Source: Ilex aquifolium (Eukaryota > Streptophyta > Magnoliopsida > Aquifoliales > Aquifoliaceae). From it: a stretch of DNA of 64,000 nucleotides. Of the stretch, positions 9,026 through 22,631 are shown piece by piece. The position numbers and the translations under genes were made by a program. Location of the stretch: contig OX637402.1 in the NCBI GenBank assembly GCA_951799425.1, positions 1,984,501-2,048,500 of the forward strand, given 5' to 3'. The notes under the pieces are model-generated. The model did no database searches and was not told the DNA's origin. It saw nothing but the letters and a program-made list of their open reading frames with translations. Position 1 is the stretch's first letter. Every line of letters starts with the position of its first letter.

Positions 9026-10550
9026 TGTAACACCCCGAATTTTCTTTTATATATTTATAGAGATATATATATATATAGTAAATAAAAAGTGTAAATATGT
9101 AGATATATGTAGTGACATAAGAATAAACCGTAGGAATAAATGCTATGGAGACAATTTGATTGGGAAGTTACGTGTCGAAGATGTTTAAACTTGGAAAGGG
9201 TGATTAGACAAGTTTCTAAAAGTTTGTAGGTCAAAATAATGATTCCATTGAATCCGGAAGGTCGAAAAACATTGGGAGTGGTAATATGGATGTATTGGAA
9301 GTTAGGAAGTGTCTCGGAGTTAAAATACACTTTAACGAGAATTTGGGTAAAAATGGGTATTGAACACTACTTAGTGTTTTGGCCATAACTTTTTATCTTT
9401 AAGTCCAATTGATCTGAAATTTTTACAGTAGAGAGTAGACATCTAGGGCTACAAAAGTATGTCTCATGAACATTTTCCAATTCCACCTCTAAATAAATCA
9501 AAACTGCATTGGAAGTTGAAACAAAAATCTGGCAGTCAAACCGTACCGGTACGCCGAACTCCAGTAGCTAAACCGTACCGGTACGCCCGATAAAGCCAGC
9601 CCGATCCGACTGCGGGTCTTTCTCCATTTCCTCCACTATAAATACATTTTTTCACCTCCTTAGCCTTCATTACACCACTCCAAACCCTAGAAAACATAAG
9701 AGAGGAAGAGAGAAAGAGAGAAACACAAGATCAAGAGAAAACAAGAGATTGAAGGGTTGATTCAAGATCAAAGCCCTAATTTTTCCAAGAACATCAAGGT
9801 AGGGGTTTTCTCTCACTCACTTACATTGAGTCTAGGGTATTTATATATGTATGTTTTTGCTATCAATGGTATATATATGCTATAGAATCATCATCTCTTA
9901 GGCTTTTTGCAAAGATTACATTGTTAGGGTTTAATACCCATTAAATCTCTTTTCTAGCTTTAAAACCCTAGTTTTTGGGAGAGTGATGTATTTCTTTTTA
10001 AATGCTTCTTTATTATGAACTTCGAAAACCATAGTTGTTTGTGTGGGGTAGAAAAATGATGTTATTGTGATCTCATGTATTTTCCTTGTTGGTTGGGGAA
10101 TTGTTACATAATATATCTTGGGGATTTTGGAGAGATGCGTGTAAAATGATATAAATATTGGAACGGTATGCTTGGTTGGGTTTTTTGTGATGCCTTGAGG
10201 GTGAGAGGTTCCTTATAAGGATGCTCATGCCAAGAGAGGAGAGTATGTGATTTCCCTCAAGAGGTTCCTTATAAGGATGCTTGAGTTTGTGATGCCTTGA
10301 GGGTGAGAGGTTCCTTATAAGGATGTTCATGCCAAGAGAGGAGAGTATGTGATTTTCCTTAAGAAGTTCCTTATAAGGATGCTTAAGAAACTAAGCCTTG
10401 AGGGTGAGAGGTTCCTTATAAGGATGCTCATGCCAAAAGAGGATAGTATGTAATTTTCCTCAAGAGGTTCCTTATAAGGATGCTTGAGTAACCAAGCCTT
10501 GAGGGTGAGAGGTTCCTTATAAGGATGCTCATGCCAAAAGAGGACAATAT
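9026..10550 (+). repeat. Monomer M6 (L class, 1525 bp)
   Basis: The LTR-like part ends at 10108. It has the M4 haplotype including ATTCCACC and opens the third dimer. Confidence 0.97.
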
Positions 10551-12059
10551 TGTAACACCCCGAATTTTCTTTTATATATTTATAGAGATATATATATATA
10601 TAGTAAATAAAAAGTGTAAATATGTAGATATATGTAGTGACATAAGAATAAACCGTAGGAATAAATGCTATGGAGACAATTTGATTGGGAAGTTACGTGT
10701 CGAAGATGTTTAAACTTGGAAAGGGTGATTAGACAAGTTTCTAAAAGTTTGTAGGTCAAAATAATGATTCCATTGAATCCGGAAGGTCGACAAACATTGG
10801 GAGTGGTAATATGGATGTATTGGAAGTTAGGAAGTGTCTCGGAGTTAAAATACACTTTAGCGAGAATTTGGGTAAAAATGGGTATTGAACACTACTTAGT
10901 GTTTTGGCCATAACTTTTTATCTTTAAGTCCAATTGATCTGAAATTTTTACAGTAGATAGTAGACATCTAGGGCTACAAAAGTATGTCTCATGAACATTT
11001 TCCAATTCGACCTCTAAATGAGTCAAAACTGCATTGGAAGTTGAAACAAAAATCTGGCAGTCAAACCGTACCGGTACGCCGAACTCCAGTAGCTAAACCG
11101 TACCGGTACGCCCGATAAAGCCAGCCCGATCCGACTGCGGGTCTTTCTCCATTTCCTCCACTATAAATACATTTTTTCACCTCCTTAGCCTTCATTACAC
11201 CACTCCAAACCCTAGAAAACATAAGAGAGGAAGAGAGAAAGAGAGAAACACAAGAGATTGAAGGGTTGATTCAAGATCAAAGCCCTAATTTTTCCAAGAA
11301 CATCAAGGTAGGGGTTTTCTCTCACTCACTTACATTGAGTCTAGGGTATTTATATATGTATGTTTTTGCTATCAATGGTATATATATGCTATAGAATCAT
11401 CATCTCTTAGGCTTTTTGCAAAGATTACATTGTTAGGGTTTAATACCCATTAAATCTCTTTTCTAGCTTTAAAACCCTAGTTTTTGGGAGAGTGATGTAT
11501 TTCTTCTTAAATGCTTCTTTATTATGAACTTCGAAAACCATAGTTGTTTGTGTGGGGTAGAAAAATGATGTTATTGTGATCTCATGTATTTTCCTTGTTG
11601 GTTGGGGAATTGTTACATAATATATCTTGGGGATTTTGGAGAGATGCGTGTAAAATGATATAAATATTGGAACGGTATGCTTGGTTGGGTTGTTTGTGAT
11701 GCCTTGAGGGTGAGAGGTTCCTTATAAGGATGCTCATGCCAAGAGAGGAGAGTATGTGATTTCCCTCAAGAGGTTCCTTATAAGGATGCTTGAGTTTGTG
11801 ATGCCTTGAGGGTGAGAGGTTCCTTATAAGGATGTTCATGCCAAGAGAGGAGAGTATGTGATTTTCCTTAAGAAGTTCCTTATAAGGATGCTTAAGAAAC
11901 TAAGCCTTGAGGGTGAGAGGTTCCTTATAAGGATGCTCATGCCAAAAGAGGATAGTATGTAATTTTCCTCAAGAGGTTCCTTATAAGGATGCTTGAGTAA
12001 CCAAGCCTTGAGGGTGAGAGGTTCCTTATAAGGATGCTCATGCCAAAAGAGGACAATAT
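10551..12059 (+). repeat. Monomer M7 (M class, 1509 bp)
   Basis: The LTR-like part ends at 11617. It carries the M3/M5 haplotype and closes the third dimer. Confidence 0.97.
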
Positions 12060-13567
12060 TGTAACACCCCGAATTTTCTTTTATATATTTATAGAGATAT
12101 ATATATATATAGTAAATAAAAAGTGTAAATATGTAGATATATGTAGTGACATAAGAATAAACCGTAGGAATAAATGCTATGGAGACAATTTGATTGGGAA
12201 GTTACGTGTCGAAGATGTTTAAACTTGGAAAGGGTGATTAGACAAGTTTCTAAAAGTTTGTAGGTCAAAATAATGATTCCATTGAATCCGGAAGGTCGAA
12301 AAACATTGGGAGTGGTAATATGGATGTATTGGAAGTTAGGAAGTGTCTCGGAGTTAAAATACACTTTAACGAGAATTTGGGTAAAAATGGGTATTGAACA
12401 CTACTTAGTGTTTTGGCCATAACTTTTTATCTTTAAGTCCAATTGATCTGAAATTTTTACAGTAGAGAGTAGACATCTAGGGCTACAAAAGTATGTCTCA
12501 TGAACATTTTCCAATTCCACCTCTAAATAAATCAAAACTGCATTGGAAGTTGAAACAAAAATCTGGCAGTCAAACCGTACCGGTACGCCGAACTCCAGTA
12601 GCTAAACCGTACCGGTACGCCCGATAAAGCCAGCCCGATCCGACTGCGGGTCTTTCTCCATTTCCTCCACTATAAATACATTTTGTCACCTCCTTAGCCT
12701 TCATTACACCACTCCAAACCCTAGAAAACATAAGAGAGGAAGAGAGAAAGAGAGAAAACAAGAGATTGAAGGGTTGATTCAAGATCAAAGCCCTAATTTT
12801 TCCAAGAACATCAAGGTAGAGGTTTTCTCTCACTCACTTACATTGAGTCTAGGGTATTTATATATGTATGTTTTTGCTATCAATGGTATATATATGCTAT
12901 AGAATCATCATCTCTTAGGCTTTTTGCAAAGATTACATTGTTAGGGTTTAATACCCATTAAATCTCTTTTCTAGCTTTAAAACCCTAGTTTTTGGGAGAG
13001 TGATGTATTTCTTCTTAAATGCTTCTTTATTATGAACTTCGAAAACCATAGTTGTTTGTGTGGGGTAGAAAAATGATGTTATTGTGATCTCATGTATTTT
13101 CCTTGTTGGTTGGGGAATTGTTACATAATATATCTTGGGGATTTTGGAGAGATGCGTGTAAAATGATATAAATATTGGAACGGTATGCTTGGTTGGGTTG
13201 TTTGTGATGCCTTGAGGGTGAGAGGTTCCTTATAAGGATGCTCATGCCAAGAGAGGAGAGGATGTGATTTCCCTCAAGAGGTTCCTTATAAGGATGCTTG
13301 AGTTTGTGATGCCTTGAGGGTGAGAGGTTCCTTATAAGGATGTTCATGCCAAGAGAGGAGAGTATGTGATTTTCCTTAAGAGGTTCCTTATAAGGATGCT
13401 TAAGAAACTAAGCCTTGAGGGTGAGAGGTTCCTTATAAGGATGCTCATGCCAAAAGAGGATAGTATGTAATTTTCCTCAAGAGGTTCCTTATAAGGATGC
13501 TTGAGTAACCAAGCCTTGAGGGTGAGAGGTTCCTTATAAGGATGCTCATGCCAAAAGAGGACAATAT
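12060..13567 (+). repeat. Monomer M8 (S class, 1508 bp), mosaic
   Basis: The LTR-like part ends at 13125. The first half matches M4/M6 (AACGAG, ATTCCACC, ATAAATC), while from TTTTGTCACC onward it matches M1. This suggests an exchange near the CpG block. It is the last copy with AACGAG. Confidence 0.95.
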
Positions 13568-15091
13568 TGTAACACCCCGAATTTTCTTTTATATATTTAT
13601 AGAGATATATATATATATAGTAAATAAAAAGTGTAAATATGTAGATATATGTAGTGACATAAGAATAAACCGTAGGAATAAATGCTATGGAGACAATTTG
13701 ATTGAGAAGTTACGTGTCGAAGATGTTTAAACTTGGAAAGGGTGATTAGACAAGTTTCTAAAAGTTTGTAGGTCAAAATAATGATTCCATTGAATCCGGA
13801 AGGTCGAAAAATATTGGGAGTGGTAATATGGATGTATTGGAAGTTAGGAAGTGTCTCGGAGTTAAAATACACTTTAGCGAGAATTTGGGTAAAAATGGGT
13901 ATTGAACACTACTTAGTGTTTTGGCCATAACTTTTTATCTTTAAGTCCAATTGATCTGAAATTTTTACAGTAGATAGTAGACATCTAGGGCTACAAAAGT
14001 ATGTCTCATGAACATTTTCCAATTCGACCTCTAAATGGGTCAAAACTGCATTGGAAGTTGAAACAAAAATCTGGCAGTCAACCGTACCGGTACGCTGAAC
14101 TCCAGTAGCTAAACCGTACCGGTACGCCCGATAAAGCCAGCCCGATCCGACTGCGGGTCTTTCTCCATTTCCTCCACTATAAATACATTTTTTCACCTCC
14201 TTAGCCTTCATTACACCACTCCAAACCCTAGAAAACATAAGAGAGGAAGAGAGAAAGAGAGAAACACAAGATCAAGAGAAAACAAGAGATTGAAGGGTTG
14301 ATTCAAGATCAAAGCCCTAATTTTTCCAAGAACATCAAGGTAGGGGTTTTCTCTCACTCACTTACATTGAGTCTAGGGTATTTATATATGTATGTTTTTG
14401 CTATCAATGGTATATATATGCTATAGAATCATCATCTCTTAGGCTTTTTGCAAAGATTACATTGTTAGGGTTTAATACCCATTAAATCTCTTTTCTAACT
14501 TTAAAACCCTAGTTTTTGGGAGAGTGATGTATTTCTTTTTAAATGCTTCTTTATTATGAACTTCGAAAACCATAGTTGTTTGTGTGGGGTAGAAAAATGA
14601 TGTTATTGTGATCTCATGTATTTTCCTTGTTGGTTGGGGAATTGTTACATAATATATCTTGGGGATTTTGGAGAGATGCGTGTAAAATGATATAAATATT
14701 GGAACGGTATGCTTGGTTGGGTTTTTTGTGATGCCTTGAGGGTGAGAGGTTCCTTATAAGGATGCTCATGCCAAGAGAGGAGAGTATGTGATTTCCCTCA
14801 AGAGGTTCCTTATAAGGATGCTTGAGTTTGTGATGCCTTGAGGGTGAGAGGTTCCTTATAAGGATGTTCATGCCAAGAGAGGAGAGTATGTGATTTTCCT
14901 TAAGAAGTTCCTTATAAGGATGCTTAAGAAACTAAGCCTTGAGGGTGAGAGGTTCCTTATAAGGATGCTCATGCCAAAAGAGGATAGTATGTAATTTTCC
15001 TCAAGAGGTTCCTTATAAGGATGCTTGAGTAACCAAGCCTTGAGGGTGAGAGGTTTTTTATAAGGATGCTCATGCCAAAAGAGGACAATAT
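13568..15091 (+). repeat. Monomer M9 (L class, 1524 bp)
   Basis: The LTR-like part ends at 14649. This is a divergent copy with several private differences, including a CG to TG change beside the first palindrome, and GGGTCAAAAC in place of GAGTCAAAAC. Its second half is M2-like (TTTCTTTTT, GGGTTTTTTG). Confidence 0.95.
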
Positions 15092-16598
15092 TGTAACACC
15101 CCGAATTTTCTTTTATATATTTATAGAGATATATATATATAGTAAATAAAAAGTGTAAATATGTAGATATATGTAGTGACATAAGAATAAACCCTAGGAA
15201 TAAATGCTATGGAGACAATTTGATTGGGAAGTTACGTGTCGAAGATGTTTAAACTTGTAAATGGTGATTAGACAAGTTTCTAAAAGTTTGTAGGTCAAAA
15301 TAATGATTCCATTGAATCCGGAAGGTCGAAAAACATTGGGAGTGGTAATATGGATGTATTGGAAGTTAGGAAGTGTCTCGGAGTTAAAATACACTTTAGC
15401 GAGAATTTGGGTAAATATGGGTATTGAACACTACTTAGTGTTTTGGCCATAACTTTTTATCTTTAAGTCCAATTGATCTGAAATTTTTACAGTAGATAGT
15501 AGACATCTAGGGCTACAAAAGTATGTCTCATGAACATTTTCCAATTCGACCTCTAAATGAGTCAAAACTGCATTGGAAGTTGAAACAAAAATCTGGCAGT
15601 CAAACCGTACCGGTACGCCGAACTCCAGTAGCTAAACCGTACCGGTACGCCCGATAAAGCCAGCCCGATCCGACTGCGGGTCTTTCTCCATTTCCTCCAC
15701 TATAAATACATTTTTTCACCTCCTTAGCCTTCATTACACCACTCCAAACCCTAGAAAACATAAGAGAGGAAGAGAGAAAGAGAGAAACACAAGAGATTGA
15801 AGGGTTGATTCAAGATCAAAGCCCTAATTTTTCCAAGAACATCAAGGTAGGGGTTTTCTCTCACTCACTTACATTGAGTCTAGGGTATTTATATATGTAT
15901 GTTTTTGCTATCAATGGTATATATATGCTATAGAATCATCATCTCTTAGGCTTTTTGCAAAGATTACATTGTTAGGGTTTAATACCCATTAAATCTCTTT
16001 TCTAGCTTTAAAACCCTAGTTTTTGGGAGAGTGATGTATTTCTTTTTAAATGCTTCTTTATTATGAACTTCGAAAACCATAGTTGTTTGTGTGGGGTAGA
16101 AAAATGATGTTATTGTGATCTCATGTATTTTCCTTGTTGGTTGGGGAATTGTTACATAATATATCTTGGGGATTTTGGAGAGATGCGTGTAAAATGATAT
16201 AAATATTGGAACGGTATGCTTGGTTGGGTTTTTTGTGATGCCTTGAGGGTGAGAGGTTCCTTATAAGGATGCTCATGCCAAGAGAGGAGAGTATGTGATT
16301 TCCCTCAAGAGGTTCCTTATAAGGATGCTTGAGTTTGTGATGCCTTGAGGGTGAGAGGTTCCTTATAAGGATGTTCATGCCAAGAGAGGAGAGTATGTGA
16401 TTTTCCTTAAGAAGTTCCTTATAAGGATGCTTAAGAAACTAAGCCTTGAGGGTGAGAGGTTCCTTATAAGGATGCTCATGCCAAAAGAGGATAGTATGTA
16501 ATTTTCCTCAAGAGGTTCCTTATAAGGATGCTTGAGTAACCAAGCCTTGAGGGTGAGAGGTTCCTTATAAGGATGCTCATGCCAAAAGAGGACAATAT
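15092..16598 (+). repeat. Monomer M10 (M class, 1507 bp, short AT tract)
   Basis: The LTR-like part ends at 16156. Tags: ACCCTAGG, CTTGTAAATGG, GTAAATATGGG. It is nearly identical to M11 next door. Confidence 0.97.
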
Positions 16599-18105
16599 TG
16601 TAACACCCCGAATTTTCTTTTATATATTTATAGAGATATATATATATAGTAAATAAAAAGTGTAAATATGTAGATATATGTAGTGACATAAGAATAAACC
16701 CTAGGAATAAATGCTATGGAGACAATTTGATTGGGAAGTTACGTGTCGAAGATGTTTAAACTTGTAAATGGTGATTAGACAAGTTTCTAAAAGTTTGTAG
16801 GTCAAAATAATGATTCCATTGAATCCGGAAGGTCGAAAAACATTGGGAGTGGTAATATGGATGTATTGGAAGTTAGGAAGTGTCTCGGAGTTAAAATACA
16901 CTTTAGCGAGAATTTGGGTAAATATGGGTATTGAACACTACTTAGTGTTTTGGCCATAACTTTTTATCTTTAAGTCCAATTGATCTGAAATTTTTACAGT
17001 AGATAGTAGACATCTAGGGCTACAAAAGTATGTCTCATGAACATTTTCCAATTCGACCTCTAAATGAGTCAAAACTGCATTGGAAGTTGAAACAAAAATC
17101 TGGCAGTCAAACCGTACCGGTACGCCGAACTCCAGTAGCTAAACCGTACCGGTACGCCCGATAAAGCCAGCCCGATCCGACTGCGGGTCTTTCTCCATTT
17201 CCTCCACTATAAATACATTTTTTCACCTCCTTAGCCTTCATTACACCACTCCAAACCCTAGAAAACATAAGAGAGGAAGAGAGAAAGAGAGAAACACAAG
17301 AGATTGAAGGGTTGATTCAAGATCAAAGCCCTAATTTTTCCAAGAACATCAAGGTAGGGGTTTTCTCTCACTCACTTACATTGAGTCTAGGGTATTTATA
17401 TATGTATGTTTTTGCTATCAATGGTATATATATGCTATAGAATCATCATCTCTTAGGCTTTTTGCAAAGATTACATTGTTAGGGTTTAATACCCATTAAA
17501 TCTCTTTTCTAGCTTTAAAACCCTAGTTTTTGGGAGAGTGATGTATTTCTTTTTAAATGCTTCTTTATTATGAACTTCGAAAACCATAGTTGTTTGTGTG
17601 GGGTAGAAAAATGATGTTATTGTGATCTCATGTATTTTCCTTGTTGGTTGGGGAATTGTTACATAATATATCTTGGGGATTTTGGAGAGATGCGTGTAAA
17701 ATGATATAAATATTGGAACGGTATGCTTGGTTGGGTTTTTTGTGATGCCTTGAGGGTGAGAGGTTCCTTATAAGGATGCTCATGCCAAGAGAGGAGAGTA
17801 TGTGATTTCCCTCAAGAGGTTCCTTATAAGGATGCTTGAGTTTGTGATGCCTTGAGGGTGAGAGGTTCCTTATAAGGATGTTCATGCCAAGAGAGGAGAG
17901 TATGTGATTTTCCTTAAGAAGTTCCTTATAAGGATGCTTAAGAAACTAAGCCTTGAGGGTGAGAGGTTCCTTATAAGGATGCTCATGCCAAAAGAGGATA
18001 GTATGTAATTTTCCTCAAGAGGTTCCTTATAAGGATGCTTGAGTAACCAAGCCTTGAGGGTGAGAGGTTCCTTATAAGGATGCTCATGCCAAAAGAGGAC
18101 AATAT
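16599..18105 (+). repeat. Monomer M11 (M class, 1507 bp, short AT tract)
   Basis: The LTR-like part ends at 17663. It shares the M10 private tags CTTGTAAATGG and GTAAATATGGG, so M10 and M11 are a recent single-monomer duplication. Confidence 0.97.
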
Positions 18106-19614
18106 TGTAACACCCCGAATTTTCTTTTATATATTTATAGAGATATATATATATATAGTAAATAAAAAGTGTAAATATGTAGATATATGTAGTGACATAA
18201 GAATAAACCGTAGGAATAAATGCTATGGAGACAATTTGATTGGGAAGTTACGTGTCGAAGATGTTTAAACTTGGAAAGGGTGATTAGACAAGTTTCTAAA
18301 AGTTTGTAGGTCAAAATAATGATTCCATTGAATCCGGAAGGTCGACAAACATTGGGAGTGGTAATATGGATGTATTGGAAGTTAGGAAGTGTCTCGGAGT
18401 TAAAATACACTTTAGCGAGAATTTGGGTAAAAATGGGTATTGAACACTACTTAGTGTTTTGGCCATAACTTTTTATCTTTAAGTCCAATTGATCTGAAAT
18501 TTTTACAGTAGATAGTAGACATCTAGGGCTACAAAAGTATGTCTCATGAACATTTTCCAATTCGACCTCTAAATGAGTCAAAACTGCATTGGAAGTTGAA
18601 ACAAAAATCTGGCAGTCAAACCGTACCGGTACGCCGAACTCCAGTAGCTAAACCGTACCGGTACGCCCGATAAAGCCAGCCCGATCCGACTGCGGGTCTT
18701 TCTCCATTTCCTCCACTATAAATACATTTTTTCACCTCCTTAGCCTTCATTACACCACTCCAAACCCTAGAAAACATAAGAGAGGAAGAGAGAAAGAGAG
18801 AAACACAAGAGATTGAAGGGTTGATTCAAGATCAAAGCCCTAATTTTTCCAAGAACATCAAGGTAGGGGTTTTCTCTCACTCACTTACATTGAGTCTAGG
18901 GTATTTATATATGTATGTTTTTGCTATCAATGGTATATATATGCTATAGAATCATCATCTCTTAGGCTTTTTGCAAAGATTACATTGTTAGGGTTTAATA
19001 CCCATTAAATCTCTTTTCTAGCTTTAAAACCCTAGTTTTTGGGAGAGTGATGTATTTCTTTTTAAATGCTTCTTTATTATGAACTTCGAAAACCATAGTT
19101 GTTTGTGTGGGGTAGAAAAATGATGTTATTGTGATCTCATGTATTTTCCTTGTTGGTTGGGGAATTGTTACATAATATATCTTGGGGATTTTGGAGAGAT
19201 GCGTGTAAAATGATATAAATATTGGAACGGTATGCTTGGTTGGGTTTTTTGTGATGCCTTGAGGGTGAGAGGTTCCTTATAAGGATGCTCATGCCAAGAG
19301 AGGAGAGTATGTGATTTCCCTCAAGAGGTTCCTTATAAGGATGCTTGAGTTTGTGATGCCTTGAGGGTGAGAGGTTCCTTATAAGGATGTTCATGCCAAG
19401 AGAGGAGAGTATGTGATTTTCCTTAAGAAGTTCCTTATAAGGATGCTTAAGAAACTAAGCCTTGAGGGTGAGAGGTTCCTTATAAGGATGCTCATGCCAA
19501 AAGAGGATAGTATGTAATTTTCCTCAAGAGGTTCCTTATAAGGATGCTTGAGTAACCAAGCCTTGAGGGTGAGAGGTTCCTTATAAGGATGCTCATGCCA
19601 AAAGAGGACAATAT
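18106..19614 (+). repeat. Monomer M12 (M class, 1509 bp)
   Basis: The LTR-like part ends at 19172. Tags: GACAAACATT, TGAGTC, then TTTCTTTTT and GGGTTTTTTG. It combines the M3-type front with the M10-type back. Confidence 0.97.
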
Positions 19615-21122
19615 TGTAACACCCCGAATTTTCTTTTATATATTTATAGAGATATATATATATATAGTAAATAAAAAGTGTAAATATGTAGATATATGTA
19701 GTGACATAAGAATAAACCGTAGGAATAAATGCTATGGAGACAATTTGATTGGGAAGTTACGTGTCGAAGATGTTTAAACTTGGAAAGGGTGATTAGACAA
19801 GTTTCTAAAAGTTTGTAGGTCAAAATAATGATTCCATTGAATCCGGAAGGTCGACAAACATTGGGAGTGGTAATATGGATGTATTGGAAGTTAGGAAGTG
19901 TCTCGGAGTTAAAATACACTTTAGCGAGAATTTGGGTAAAAATGGGTATTGAACACTACTTAGTGTTTTGGCCATAACTTTTTATCTTTAAGTCCAATTG
20001 ATCTGAAATTTTTACAGTAGATAGTAGACATCTAGGGCTACAAAAGTATGTCTCATGAACATTTTCCAATTCGACCTCTAAATGAGTCAAAACTGCATTG
20101 GAAGTTGAAACAAAAATCTGGCAGTCAAACCGTACCGGTACGCCGAACTCCAGTAGCTAAACCGTACCGGTACGCCCGATAAAGCCAGCCCGATCCGACT
20201 GCGGGTCTTTCTCCATTTCCTCCACTATAAATACATTTTTTCACCTCCTTAGCCTTCATTACACCACTCCAAACCCTAGAAAACATAAGAGAGGAAGAGA
20301 GAAAGAGAGAAAACAAGAGATTGAAGGGTTGATTCAAGATCAAAGCCCTAATTTTTCCAAGAACATCAAGGTAGGGGTTTTCTCTCACTCACTTACATTG
20401 AGTCTAGGGTATTTATATATGTATGTTTTTGCTATCAATGGTATATATATGCTATAGAATCATCATCTCTTAGGCTTTTTGCAAAGATTACATTGTTAGG
20501 GTTTAATACCCATTAAATCTCTTTTCTAGCTTTAAAACCCTAGTTTTTGGGAGAGTGATGTATTTCTTCTTAAATGCTTCTTTATTATGAACTTCGAAAA
20601 CCATAGTTGTTTGTGTGGGGTAGAAAAATGATGTTATTGTGATCTCATGTATTTTCCTTGTTGGTTGGGGAATTGTTACATAATATATCTTGGGGATTTT
20701 GGAGAGATGCGTGTAAAATGATATAAATATTGGAACGGTATGCTTGGTTGGGTTGTTTGTGATGCCTTGAGGGTGAGAGGTTCCTTATAAGGATGCTCAT
20801 GCCAAGAGAGGAGAGTATGTGATTTCCCTCAAGAGGTTCCTTATAAGGATGCTTGAGTTTGTGATGCCTTGAGGGTGAGAGGTTCCTTATAAGGATGTTC
20901 ATGCCAAGAGAGGAGAGTATGTGATTTTCCTTAAGAAGTTCCTTATAAGGATGCTTAAGAAACTAAGCCTTGAGGGTGAGAGGTTCCTTATAAGGATGCT
21001 CATGCCAAAAGAGGATAGTATGTAATTTTCCTCAAGAGGTTCCTTATAAGGATGCTTGAGTAACCAAGCCTTGAGGGTGAGAGGTTCCTTATAAGGATGC
21101 TCATGCCAAAAGAGGACAATAT
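19615..21122 (+). repeat. Monomer M13 (S class, 1508 bp)
   Basis: The LTR-like part ends at 20680. The front is as M12 (GACAAACATT), but the back is short class with CTTCTT and GTTGTTTG. Confidence 0.97.
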
Positions 21123-22631
21123 TGTAACACCCCGAATTTTCTTTTATATATTTATAGAGATATATATATATATAGTAAATAAAAAGTGTAAATATGTAGA
21201 TATATGTAGTGACATAAGAATAAACCGTAGGAATAAATGCTATGGAGACAATTTGATTGGGAAGTTACGTGTCGAAGATGTTTAAACTTGGAAAGGGTGA
21301 TTAGACAAGTTTCTAAAAGTTTGTAGGTCAAAATAATGATTCCATTGAATCCGGAAGGTCGAAAAACATTGGGAGTGGTAATATGGATGTATTGGAAGTT
21401 AGGAAGTGTCTCGGAGTTAAAATACACTTTAGCGAGAATTTGGGGAAAAATGGGTATTGAACACTACTTAGTGTTTTGGCCATAAATTTTTATCTTTAAG
21501 TCCAATTGATCTGAAATTTTTACAGTAGATAGTAGACATCTAGGGCTACAAAAGTATGTCTCATGAACATTTTCTAATTCGACCTCTAAATGGGTCAAAA
21601 CTGCATTGGAAGTTGAAACAAAAATCTGGCAGTCAAACCGTACCGGTACGCCGAACTCCAGTAGCTAAACCGTACCGGTACGCCCGATAAAGCCAGCCCG
21701 ATCCGACTGCGGGTCTTTCTCCATTTCCTCCACTATAAATACATTTTTTCACCTCCTTAGCCTTCATTACACCACTCCAAACCCTAGAAAACATAAGAGA
21801 GGAAGAGAGAAAGAGAGAAACACAAGAGATTGAAGGGTTGATTCAAGATCAAAGCCCTAATTTTTCCAAGAACATCAAGGTAGGGGTTTTCTCTCACTCA
21901 CTTACATTGAGTCTAGGGTATTTATATATGTATGTTTTTGCTATCAATGGTATATATATGCTATAGAATCATCATCTCTTAGGCTTTTTGCAAAGATTAC
22001 ATTGTTAGGGTTTAATACCCATTAAATCTCTTTTCTAGCTTTAAAACCCTAGTTTTTGGGAGAGTGATGTATTTCTTTTTAAATGCTTCTTTATTATGAA
22101 CTTCGAAAACCATAGTTGTTTGTGTGGGGTAGAAAAATGATGTTATTGTGATCTCATGTATTTTCCTTGTTGGTTGGGGAATTGTTACATAATATATCTT
22201 GGGGATTTTGGAGAGATGCGTGTAAAATGATATAAATATTGGAACGGTATGCTTGGTTGGGTTTTTTGTGATGCCTTGAGGGTGAGAGGTTCCTTATAAG
22301 GATGCTCATGCCAAGAGAGGAGAGTATGTGATTTCCCTCAAGAGGTTCCTTATAAGGATGCTTGAGTTTGTGATGCCTTGAGGGTGAGAGGTTCCTTATA
22401 AGGATGTTCATGCCAAGAGAGGAGAGTATGTGATTTTCCTTAAGAAGTTCCTTATAAGGATGCTTAAGAAACTAAGCCTTGAGGGTGAGAGGTTCCTTAT
22501 AAGGATGCTCATGCCAAAAGAGGATAGTATGTAATTTTCCTCAAGAGGTTCCTTATAAGGATGCTTGAGTAACCAAGCCTTGAGGGTGAGAGGTTCCTTA
22601 TAAGGATGCTCATGCCAAAAGAGGACAATAT
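21123..22631 (+). repeat. Monomer M14 (M class, 1509 bp)
   Basis: The LTR-like part ends at 22189. Tags: TTGGGGAAAAATGGG, ATAAATTTT, TTTCTAATTCG, TGGGTC. The first tag is shared only with M16. Confidence 0.97.

Larger units (their letters stand above)
2958..12059 (+). repeat. Higher-order repeat, two-monomer unit of 3034 bp, three copies
   Basis: M2+M3, M4+M5 and M6+M7 alternate an L-class AACGAG copy with an M-class GACAAACATT copy. TGTAACACCCC positions 4483, 7517 and 10551 are exactly 3034 apart. Only a few bases distinguish the three dimers. M1 and M8 flank the block with the same AACGAG front haplotype. Confidence 0.93.

Noticed and set aside
13909-14238. Antisense 109-codon frame in M9
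   Set aside because: It is found only in this one divergent copy and arises from copy-specific variation in non-coding repeat.
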